Shown here: positions 16,040 to 22,819 of the stretch, piece after piece
How the letters are laid out: each line of letters starts with the position of its first letter
How positions within the stretch are numbered: position 1 is the first letter of the stretch
DNA from: Paenibacillus sp. CAA11
GTDB lineage: Bacteria > Bacillota > Bacilli > Paenibacillales > Paenibacillaceae
NCBI RefSeq assembly: GCF_003060825.1
Contig: NZ_CP028922.1
Span: 1,040,501-1,104,500, forward strand
Length of the DNA stretch: 64,000 bases
Direction: 5' to 3'
Program-made: the position numbers and the translations under genes
Notes under the pieces: model-generated
Seen by the model: only the letters and a program-made list of their open reading frames with translations
What the model was told of the DNA's origin: nothing
The model's database searches: none

Positions 16040-16237
16040 GTGAGAGGTCGGCTACTCATCTAATGAATAGCCTCCTACTCGATTATTGATATAATTATCC
16101 AGACGCCTTGCTGCAGATAAGTGTTTCGATTGCTGCTTACTGGGTAAATTTATCGGGAGCCCGCTTCTCTTAAATACGAAGGCGGAAGATATCCCAGATG
16201 AATATACTGCTATGAATGATAAAAGGAGAGAATTTAT

Positions 16238-16405
16238 ATGAATAAACAAGAGCAACGATTTACTAAAATCACAGTTACTGTGAACGGAGAACGTGTCGGC
16301 AATGAGCTGCTGATTGATAAGGAAACCTATTTGCCTGTGGCGCGTCAATATGTGAACAAGATTGAAACTCCTGTCAATGTTGAACCGGAGATTAGCGCTG
16401 TATAA
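16238..16405 (+). CDS. Small hypothetical protein, stalk-domain-like
   Basis: A 55-residue protein. AAAGGAGAG lies nine bases before the ATG and a terminator follows the stop. The pattern ITVTVNGERV ... LLIDKETYLPVARQYV resembles a fragment of the copper-amine-oxidase-like N-terminal (stalk) domain common in Paenibacillus. It lacks a signal peptide and is only about one repeat long, so it may be a remnant or an independent small protein. The function is unknown. Confidence 0.6.
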   Translation: MNKQEQRFTKITVTVNGERVGNELLIDKETYLPVARQYVNKIETPVNVEPEISAV

Positions 16406-16434
16406 TAGACCGTGCAGGTCAATAGATTTTAAGC

Positions 16435-16464
16435 AAGAGCAAGGCGATTGCCGGCTCTTTTTTT
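16435..16464 (+). terminator. Intrinsic terminator behind the 55-residue gene
   Basis: AAGAGC and GCTCTT with an inner GGC/GCC pair and T7. Confidence 0.85.
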
Positions 16465-16523
16465 ATGGGGATTTAACTACTAAGTAGACACCAATTTAGG
16501 TTTTAAATATAAATTATGGGCCT

Positions 16524-16554
16524 GTTTGGATTTCTGGAGAGAGGGTAATACAAT
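16524..16554 (+). promoter_or_regulatory. Overlapping sigma-A and sigma-B-like promoters
   Basis: TTGGAT (16526-16531) and TACAAT (16549-16554) with 17 bases between give a good sigma-A promoter. In the same DNA GTTTGG (16524-16529) and GGGTAA (16543-16548) with 13 bases between resemble a general-stress sigma-B promoter. Both drive the KGG stress-protein gene. Sequence alone cannot show which one is used, and I cannot tell whether this organism has sigma-B. Confidence 0.45.
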
Positions 16555-16603
16555 AGCGTACCCGTTACAACTTTCCAAAAACAACGATTAGGAGTGATTC
16601 AAA

Positions 16604-16927
16604 ATGGCACAAAATAATAATGGTAAAATGAGCCGTGAAGAAGCAGGTCGTATGGGTGGAGAGGCAACGGCAAAAAATCATGACAAGGACTTCTATCAGG
16701 AAATCGGCCGCAAAGGCGGGGAAGCTACTTCCAAATCTCATGATAAAGAGTTCTATCAAGAGATCGGACAAAAGGGCGGCGAAGCCACTTCCAAATCTCA
16801 TGGCAAGGAGTTCTACCAGGAGATTGGTGAGAAAGGCGGCGAAGCTCGCGGCAACTCGGACGGCATGAGCCGAGAAGAGGCTGGCCGCAAAGGCGGCGAG
16901 GCTAGAGCCCGTCAACGTGATAAATAA
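16604..16927 (+). CDS. KGG-repeat general stress protein (YciG/GsiB-like)
   Basis: A 107-residue, hydrophilic protein built of five tandem repeats of about 20 residues, each containing (E)AG/IGxKGGEA and a spacer such as TSKSHDKEFYQE. Such repeats define the KGG stress proteins (YciG, GsiB, Con-10 like), which are thought to be disordered and hydration-related. AGGAGTG precedes the ATG. A terminator follows. The two middle repeats are nearly identical also at DNA level, a sign of recent repeat expansion. Confidence 0.88.
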   Translation: MAQNNNGKMSREEAGRMGGEATAKNHDKDFYQEIGRKGGEATSKSHDKEFYQEIGQKGGEATSKSHGKEFYQEIGEKGGEARGNSDGMSREEAGRKGGEARARQRDK

Positions 16928-16969
16928 TAAAATAAGATAGCGGGCGGAGCGTAAGGCTCCGCCGCAAGG

Positions 16970-17015
16970 AAACGCTCCTTATCCTTTGAGTCTTCGGGAT
17001 AGGGAGCGTTTTTTC
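16970..17015. terminator. Terminator between KGG gene and chemoreceptor gene
   Basis: AACGCTCCTTATCC pairs with GGATAGGGAGCGTT followed by T6. The flanking genes converge, and it can serve the plus strand. A second GC-rich hairpin (GGCGGAGC/GCTCCGCC) lies just before it. Confidence 0.82.
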
Positions 17016-17020
17016 GGTGT

Positions 17021-18715
17021 TTAAATTTTGAATCGGTCGACCAGTTCCTGAAGCCTCTTGGCCAGGTCTGCCAAAAGGGCGGCAGACGATTCTACCTCTT
17101 GGTTAATCGCCAGCTGTTCTTCTGAAGCAGCCGACATCGTCTGTGCGCTCTCTGCGGAGTCTTCAGCGACTTGAAGAATAATCTCCGCGGTGTGCAGAAG
17201 CTGCTCGGAGCTGCCGGACAGCTGCTTTACGGCCCCGCTTACATCCTGCAAAGATTCAGCAGTCAGCTTGGCTGTCTGGTCGATGGTGGTGAATGAACTT
17301 CCAGCGTCCCGGACGAGCTGAGTTCCCCGAACTACTTCCCGGGCGGTAAGCTCCATGGATTCGGAGGCCAGCTTCATTTGCGTTCCTACGGCAATGATAA
17401 GGTCATTCACCTGCTGCGCGGAGGAAGCTGAACGCTCAGCCAGCTTGCGTACGGAATTGGCAACGACGGCAAAGCCGCGCCCGTGCTCGCCTGCCCTGGC
17501 TGCCTCAATCGCTGCATTTAGAGCAAGCAGATGGGTTTCTCCTGCAATTTCAGTAATGATTTCGAGAAAGCTCTGAATTTGCGCTGAATGATCGCTAAGG
17601 TCAGCAACAATCGCGTCCAGCTGGTGAATATGTTCGTCCATGATGTTCATTTGCCGGATGCTATCTGAAATAACTTCCGCTCCATGATTAGCGGCATGAG
17701 CGGAATTACCGGCTGCAGCTGCGGCCTGCTCTGATTTGCAGGCAATCTCGTTAATGGCAAGTGACATATGCTGAATTGCCTCCGAGCTTTCCTTCAGCGA
17801 GTCCAGCTGCTTGTCCGCGCCTTGCTGAAGGGCGAGGGTTACCTGCACGGTCTGCTCGCTGGCGCTGCCGCTCTGCTCACTGCTTGCGGCAAGCTGTTGA
17901 GAGGAGGAGAAGACCTGGAGCGAGGTTTGGTTCACCTCGGTCAGCAGCCTGCGCAAACTGCCTGCCATAAGATCAAAGTCTCTTGCTAGACGGCCGACTT
18001 CATCCTTGCCCTTCATATTCAGTGCCGGAACGGTAAGATCCCCCTCCGCGATACGGTTCACACGCTCGGACAGCAGAGTAACTGGTCTGATCATACGATG
18101 GACAATGAAATACACGGCTACGGCTGCTAGCAGGAAGACGGCCGCAGTGATGACGAGAGGCTTGATCAGAATCTCCCAAGTTCTCTCCTGAATAATTGAA
18201 GCGTCGAAATTGATAGCCATGAGACCGACAAGCTTTTGAGTATGATCGAAATTTTGATGAATCGGACCATAGCCTGTTTTTAAGCGAGTTCCATCATAGG
18301 TGTATACTTTAGAATAGACAGAATCCTGCATAGAGAGAATCGCTTTGCGATCCTCAGGATCAAGATAGAAGCTGTCACCGGCTTTATAGCCCCTTGCTTT
18401 CAGATGCTTGTCTGCAGCTAAGATCTTTCCTTCAGGCGACAGAATGAATGCTTCCTTGAATAAATGCTTGTGATCCACCGTCCAGTTTAGACGTTCTTCA
18501 ACTTTGCTGAGGACCGAAGTATCCCCTTTGGCAAGGAGTTCAATATCGGCCGGATCAATGAGTCCGGTGGTTATATTCGCACATCCGACCAGCTCAATGC
18601 CAACAGACTGGTCTACCTGGCGATAGGCGGCCTCATAGGTGAAGAAGCCGACTAGGGCTCCAACAAGGATAAGTAGGCCGATGATGCCTAAAGTAATTTT
18701 TCTGGCTAATCCCAT
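17021..18715 (-). CDS. Methyl-accepting chemotaxis protein
   Basis: A 564-residue chemoreceptor. It has an N-terminal helix (about 8-28), an extracytoplasmic sensing domain (to about 185), a second helix (about 186-208), a HAMP domain (about 209-262) and a cytoplasmic signalling coiled coil. The signalling tip is [20 protein letters not shown] then [19 protein letters not shown], the binding site for CheA and CheW. The sensing region looks like a single-Cache domain, and the ligand is unknown. GGAGAG precedes the ATG. It is a stand-alone gene with no che genes in the window. Confidence 0.93.
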   Translation of the reverse strand: MGLARKITLGIIGLLILVGALVGFFTYEAAYRQVDQSVGIELVGCANITTGLIDPADIELLAKGDTSVLSKVEERLNWTVDHKHLFKEAFILSPEGKILAADKHLKARGYKAGDSFYLDPEDRKAILSMQDSVYSKVYTYDGTRLKTGYGPIHQNFDHTQKLVGLMAINFDASIIQERTWEILIKPLVITAAVFLLAAVAVYFIVHRMIRPVTLLSERVNRIAEGDLTVPALNMKGKDEVGRLARDFDLMAGSLRRLLTEVNQTSLQVFSSSQQLAASSEQSGSASEQTVQVTLALQQGADKQLDSLKESSEAIQHMSLAINEIACKSEQAAAAAGNSAHAANHGAEVISDSIRQMNIMDEHIHQLDAIVADLSDHSAQIQSFLEIITEIAGETHLLALNAAIEAARAGEHGRGFAVVANSVRKLAERSASSAQQVNDLIIAVGTQMKLASESMELTAREVVRGTQLVRDAGSSFTTIDQTAKLTAESLQDVSGAVKQLSGSSEQLLHTAEIILQVAEDSAESAQTMSAASEEQLAINQEVESSAALLADLAKRLQELVDRFKI

Positions 18716-18899
18716 GGATGCTTTCTCTCCGTTTCTCTAACAAAAATGCTGCAGGTCAGGGTGGTTAAATCTAACCATATTATAACGATGAATAGTTTGT
18801 TGAATATTAAGATATAATGGGGAAATGTGGCAGTTAAATGACGTCTAGATGAATAAAAGTAACATTTTTACATTTTATAAAACGTAAGGAGTTTATACT

Positions 18900-19484
18900 A
18901 TGACCAATGTCCTGGTATCTAAGGATAAAGTCCCTGCTTGGAGGGTATTTACAGCGGTGCAGCTGCCGGAGGCATTAGGAAGGAAGCTGGCGCAGGCTTG
19001 TGAGACTGCAAAATCCAAGCTGGAGTTCAAGAAATGGGTGGACGAACGGGACTATCACATTACATTGCAATTTCTGGGGGATGTGAAGCCGGAGCAGATC
19101 GGAAAAATGACGGAAGTTCTGTATCAAGCGGCGCTGAGATGCCGTTCATTTACTCTCAAGGTGAGCGGGCAGGGAGTCTTCGGAAGAAGTGAAGCGCCCA
19201 GCGTGCTCTGGGCGGGCCTGGATGGAGATACAGAGAGCCTCTCTGCCCTGCAAAGTGAAGTCAGCCATACGCTCCAGCCGCTTGGATTCGAGCCTGAACG
19301 CAGACCCTATCATCCGCATATTACCCTGGCTCGGAAATATCAGGGGGAATGCCCCTTTCCATCTGATGCCGGAGAAATGATTCCTTCTCTGGGGGAGTGG
19401 AATGTGGACTCATTTGTGTTATACCGCACAAGATTAGGGCGGGCACCTATGTATGAGGTATTGGACAGATGGAAGCTGAGATAG
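18900..19484 (+). CDS. thpR: RNA 2',3'-cyclic phosphodiesterase (ThpR/LigT)
   Basis: A 194-residue 2H phosphoesterase. The two HxTx catalytic motifs are HITL at 53-56 (DYHITLQFLG) and HITL at 140-143 (YHPHITLARK). The family opens 2',3'-cyclic phosphates on RNA ends and can ligate 2'-5'. AAGGAG precedes the ATG. Length is typical. It is a single gene between the chemoreceptor, which faces away, and the SleB-like gene. Confidence 0.93.
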   Translation: MTNVLVSKDKVPAWRVFTAVQLPEALGRKLAQACETAKSKLEFKKWVDERDYHITLQFLGDVKPEQIGKMTEVLYQAALRCRSFTLKVSGQGVFGRSEAPSVLWAGLDGDTESLSALQSEVSHTLQPLGFEPERRPYHPHITLARKYQGECPFPSDAGEMIPSLGEWNVDSFVLYRTRLGRAPMYEVLDRWKLR

Positions 19485-19788
19485 GGTTCAGGATAGAGGT
19501 AAATGCTGTTAGATTGTGATTTGCAAACTTGAAGCTGAAACACGATTGCAAAGGCCTTTCTCTATGATGGAGGGAGGCTGTTTTTTGTCGTATTTTGTAA
19601 AAATATAAAAGAAAAATGGAGATAGTATAAACTTTTTTGATAGAATGTTATTCAAAACTCCGATTTTAGGTTACATAGAGGAGAGTGTGGCGTATAGCTT
19701 ACACGAGCGGTGAGCCGGCTCCCGAGGGAGAGCGGGAGGTTTCGGCCGGATTTACCGGGATTTAGATAACGGAACACAGGAGGTCGTC
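19485..19788 (+). other. 304-base gap with a GC-rich structured leader
   Basis: The first 190 bases are AT-rich with no gene. The last 100 bases, the leader of the hydrolase gene, contain a GC-rich stem: CTCCCG (19719-19724) pairs with CGGGAG (19733-19738) inside a CCGG/CCGG outer pair (19715-19718 and 19746-19749). SleB-type hydrolase genes are often under cyclic-di-AMP riboswitch control in Firmicutes, but I do not find that motif's conserved GGGGAACC or CCGACAGC segments. It is left as an unassigned structured leader. Confidence 0.35.
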
Positions 19789-20595
19789 ATGTATCTATTT
19801 AGACAAAGTCGTTATGTCACGCTGTTGATCAGCGCTATTCTTGTATGCCTGGGCTCGATCTATCTTCTATGGATGCCCATTAACCCTGCCCCGCACGGGA
19901 AGCGGAGCGAACTCAAGTTGTCTGCAGGTGAGAAGCCTGATATCAGGCGAATTCCGGCTATGGTGAGCACTCAGCCGATATTAATCTATGAACAGACAAA
20001 GGCAGCGACCTTATTTCTGCTGAAGCCTGCTGCTTTGCAGCAGCGAGCAAAGGTGCTGCCAACTTACCGATCCATCTTGCCCGCTGGCCGTGCACAGGCT
20101 CTAGTTCAGAAGGCAGCACCGGCTGTCTCCTTGGCTATAGATAAATCCCAACCCCCCGAAGAAATCTTCTTTACCCGCACAAAGCTGCTGAGTCCGGAAG
20201 AAAGGGACCAGGCAACTTGGACCTATGCGGTATCCAAAGAAGAACTGCTTCTCCTACAAAAAATTGTGATGGCAGAAGCAGAGGGCGAACCGTACGAAGG
20301 CAAAGTGGCAGTTGCCAATGTTGTCTTAAACCGGCTGCGGTCCGCTAATTATCCCGATTCTATCAAAGAGGTTATCTATCAGAAATATCAGTTCAGCCCC
20401 GTGAGAAACGGGCGTATGTCACGCGTCAAACCAAACAAAGATACGATACGTGCAGTTACCGAAGCCCTGTACGGACGCAAAGAGGTTAGCGATGATACGT
20501 ATTACTTTCTCTCGTTAAAGCTGGCTAGCGATTTGACGGTTCATCATCATCAAAAGAAGACAAAGACCATAGGAAACCACACATTTTATAAATGA
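19789..20595 (+). CDS. SleB/CwlJ-type cell wall hydrolase
   Basis: A 268-residue protein with an N-terminal signal or anchor helix (about 10-28), a variable linker and a C-terminal Hydrolase_2 domain (about 150-268). The catalytic-Glu region is IVMAEAEGEPYEGKVAVANV, followed by VLNRLRSANYP and YQFSPV. Members are lytic transglycosylases acting on cortex or cell-wall peptidoglycan. There is no peptidoglycan-binding repeat, unlike SleB itself, so it is nearer to CwlJ/YkvT-like forms. AGGAGG precedes the ATG. The role in germination is inferred from family only. Confidence 0.87.
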   Translation: MYLFRQSRYVTLLISAILVCLGSIYLLWMPINPAPHGKRSELKLSAGEKPDIRRIPAMVSTQPILIYEQTKAATLFLLKPAALQQRAKVLPTYRSILPAGRAQALVQKAAPAVSLAIDKSQPPEEIFFTRTKLLSPEERDQATWTYAVSKEELLLLQKIVMAEAEGEPYEGKVAVANVVLNRLRSANYPDSIKEVIYQKYQFSPVRNGRMSRVKPNKDTIRAVTEALYGRKEVSDDTYYFLSLKLASDLTVHHHQKKTKTIGNHTFYK

Positions 20596-20622
20596 TAGAA
20601 TAGCTGCTTCATTCGGCTCTTG

Positions 20623-21807
20623 CTATTTTCCCACGGCCGTATAATGTTCGAGCTTGGGATTCATCACAGACAATGACCCATACAGCATCTCGGCGACGGC
20701 TTGTGAACAGCTTTCCGGATGATATGCGGCAGGCTGCTGCTTGTTGACTTTCCCGGCAGATAAAGAGCCCAGAGTAGACAGAAGGGGACTCTGCGAGGTC
20801 AGGCGTACGAACCAGCGGTCGATGCAAGTCTCCGTCTCAAGAACGGCACCATACCCCTGCTGGACAAAATACTCGCAGTTCCGTTCCTCCTGACCGGGAA
20901 TCGACTGACAGAACAGCATAGGGAGCCCCTTGGCAAGTCCTTCGGTACAGGTCATGCCTCCCGGCTTGGTAACGAGCAGATCCGAGGCATCCATCAGCTT
21001 ATCGACTTCACGCGTGTGGCCTAATACCCGGATATGAGGGTGGTCGAAGGAAGGGTGACTGCGCAGCTTAGCGGCAAGCTTGGTATTGCTTCCGGTGCAG
21101 AACAGAATCTGGACCCGTTCTCTCCATGCGGTTAAGCGGGCAAGCATGTGTTCATTAAACATCAAGCCCCAGCCGCCTCCCATAACAAGGACAGTCGGCA
21201 TGTCTTTGAGGCCCAGCTCTTCTCGGACGGTTCGCTTATCGCAGGCTTCCCAGAACTTGGGATGAACTGGAATTCCGGTTACGCGGATGCGGTCAGAGCG
21301 GATTCCTCCTTCTTGAAGGAGCTCTTTCACGGCCGGTGTTGACACCAGAAAGCGGTCAACCTCTTGGCTGATCCAGGCGCCATGAGCGTCATAGTCCGTG
21401 ATGAGTGTACAGAGCGGCACTTCGAGCCCATCGGCTTTGAGCCGGGAGATCACCGCACTTGGAATCGGGTGCGTGCAGATGATCAGGTCAGGCTTAAGCT
21501 GCCGGATCACTTGTAAGGCATGAGAATAGAAGACCTTATGAAGTGCCAGCCTTGTGAATCGGTTGATCCGTTTCTTGTAATTGCTGCGGTAGAACATGCC
21601 GACCAGCGAAGGGCTGGTGCATACGGTCTTGCGATAAGCGGATAGGATTAGCGGTCCTATAGAGGGGTTAAGGAAGGTCCCCAGCTCCATGACCTTGGTT
21701 TGAATGCCTGGCAGAAGCTTCTTAAGTCCTGCGGCCAAGCCATGAGCAGCCTGGGTATGCCCGCTGCCAAATCCCTCGGATAATATAAGCACACGTTTTT
21801 TGTGCAT
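20623..21807 (-). CDS. GT28 glycosyltransferase, UgtP/MGDG-synthase-like
   Basis: A 394-residue enzyme of the MurG/MGDG-synthase fold. The N-terminal acceptor loop is EGFGSGHTQAAHGLAAGL, and the donor-binding C-terminal domain contains VMGGGWG and KPGGMTCTEGLAKGLP. These match processive diacylglycerol glucosyltransferases such as UgtP, which build membrane glycolipids and the lipoteichoic-acid anchor from UDP-glucose. No lipid gene lies beside it. The C-terminal 60 residues are variable. GGTGAAGG precedes the ATG. Donor sugar and processivity cannot be read from sequence. Confidence 0.85.
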   Translation of the reverse strand: MHKKRVLILSEGFGSGHTQAAHGLAAGLKKLLPGIQTKVMELGTFLNPSIGPLILSAYRKTVCTSPSLVGMFYRSNYKKRINRFTRLALHKVFYSHALQVIRQLKPDLIICTHPIPSAVISRLKADGLEVPLCTLITDYDAHGAWISQEVDRFLVSTPAVKELLQEGGIRSDRIRVTGIPVHPKFWEACDKRTVREELGLKDMPTVLVMGGGWGLMFNEHMLARLTAWRERVQILFCTGSNTKLAAKLRSHPSFDHPHIRVLGHTREVDKLMDASDLLVTKPGGMTCTEGLAKGLPMLFCQSIPGQEERNCEYFVQQGYGAVLETETCIDRWFVRLTSQSPLLSTLGSLSAGKVNKQQPAAYHPESCSQAVAEMLYGSLSVMNPKLEHYTAVGK

Positions 21808-22044
21808 TTACCTTCACCTGCTTTTATATAGTAATTCCTACAATGGATTGTGATTGGAATTATGTAATACTTGCTCTCTTTAATTAGAGTTTATAAGGTA
21901 TGGCAAAAGATGAAAAGAGACTGGGGGCCAGTCTGCTGCTGGACTTAGGTCGGGGATGGAAATTTCTTAAGCCGAAAGATGCATATCTTCTGCTTTTTTT
22001 GTTGTGTTTCTCTTTGTTTGCAGGAAAATTTATGAAAATAATAC

Positions 22045-22073
22045 TTGATTAGGGCAGAAGATAGTGCTAAAGT
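22045..22073 (+). promoter_or_regulatory. Promoter of TetR/YhgE cassette 1
   Basis: TTGATT (22045-22050), a 17-base spacer and TAAAGT (22068-22073). The same -10 box and spacing recur before cassette 2. Confidence 0.6.
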
Positions 22074-22079
22074 AAGTTT

Positions 22080-22110
22080 TGACCAAATGACTGTATTAGA
22101 TATTCAGTCA
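22080..22110 (+). promoter_or_regulatory. Operator candidate of cassette 1
   Basis: TGACC (22080) and TGACTG (22088) lie eight bases apart, and TGACTG (22088-22093) forms an inverted repeat with CAGTCA (22105-22110). The site is just behind the promoter, a fitting place for autorepression by the TetR protein. Confidence 0.5.
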
Positions 22111-22180
22111 GTTTGTATGTTTGCATGACCAGCACCAAGAAGCCAGCTTGTCACATTCTATGATAAAGGAGGTGCATTAG

Positions 22181-22753
22181 ATGCCTGTGGATCGCCGGCA
22201 GCAGGTGATTGAGGCAGCCGCTAAATCGTTCGCCTTGTTCGGTTATAAGGCAACTACGATGGAACAGGTAGCAAAGATTGCAAGTGTGGGGAAAGGGACG
22301 ATTTACACTTTTTTCTCCAATAAGGAAGAGCTGTTCGATGAGATTCTGCGAAGTGTCATCCGGGATATGAAGCGAATAGCTGAACAGGAAGTCAATCCGC
22401 ATGAGCCGTTCTTTGAGAACCTGCACCGAAGCCTGGATTCTCTTCTGGAATTTCGCAGTGAGCATGAGCTGCTCATCAAGCTGGGCCAGGAGGTGCGGGA
22501 TTTTGGAACGCCTCAAGCGAAGGACGCGATGAACAAGATCGAGGGAGCCATTCTGAATTATTTGCAGCTTCAGGTTCTCAGGGCATTGGAACGCGGGGAG
22601 ATTCGCAGTATGGATCCCAAGATTGTATCGTTCGTACTGCTTAAGCTGTACATTGCCTTGACTTCGGACTGGAACAAGCTTTTTGATCCGCTTGGCAAGG
22701 AGGAGATCAAGGAGTTCACAAGAGCGTTCTTGGCTCAAGGCCTTGCCGGGTAG
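22181..22753 (+). CDS. TetR-family regulator, cassette 1 (YhgD-like)
   Basis: A 190-residue TetR-type repressor. The N-terminal helix-turn-helix reads AAAKSFALFGYKATTMEQVA then KIASVGKGTIYTFFSNKEEL. The C-terminal ligand domain is of the YhgD/FadR-like kind. AAAGGAGG precedes the ATG. It is followed 66 bases later by a YhgE transporter-like gene, the same order as yhgD-yhgE in Bacillus subtilis. It is a close paralogue of the regulator at 25226. Confidence 0.9.
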   Translation: MPVDRRQQVIEAAAKSFALFGYKATTMEQVAKIASVGKGTIYTFFSNKEELFDEILRSVIRDMKRIAEQEVNPHEPFFENLHRSLDSLLEFRSEHELLIKLGQEVRDFGTPQAKDAMNKIEGAILNYLQLQVLRALERGEIRSMDPKIVSFVLLKLYIALTSDWNKLFDPLGKEEIKEFTRAFLAQGLAG

Positions 22754-22819
22754 TCTGCACGCCCCAAGCTCGTGCAGTTCAATAATAGATAGATTTAATG
22801 GTTAAGGAGAGAATCATCT

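Larger units (their letters stand above)
14182..16083 (+). mobile_element. Group II intron with maturase, inserted after a terminator
   Basis: The 5' end is the GUGYG consensus as GTGCG at 14182. The RNA 5' domains occupy roughly 14182-14600, followed by the maturase frame, a domain V of exactly 34 bases and a domain VI hairpin. In domain VI the strands GAGAGG and CCTACTC pair leaving one bulged A, the likely branch point at 16077. The 3' end is placed at about 16083 (ACTCGAT) and is uncertain by a few bases. Insertion directly behind an intrinsic terminator stem-loop and a maturase without an HNH endonuclease both fit the group IIC class, which targets such hairpins. The class is an inference. 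Confidence 0.88.
21808..22180 (+). other. 373-base gap upstream of the first TetR/YhgE cassette
   Basis: It contains the cassette promoter and operator (listed separately). It also holds one possible 50-codon frame at 21900-22052 with an apolar C-terminal half (LLLFLLCFSLFAGKF) but only a poorly spaced AAGG as ribosome site. That frame is not called as a gene. Confidence 0.3.

Noticed and set aside
16474-16487. The 14-base sequence TAACTACTAAGTAG occurs here and again at 49477-49490.
   Set aside because: Several 14-base matches are expected by chance in 64 kb, and the contexts share nothing else.
19680-19788. Cyclic-di-AMP (ydaO) riboswitch before the SleB-type gene.
   Set aside because: The conserved segments of that motif are not present, so the leader is reported only as unassigned structure.
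21900-22052. A 50-codon frame with an apolar C terminus upstream of the first TetR gene.
   Set aside because: No properly spaced ribosome site, and it runs into the cassette promoter.
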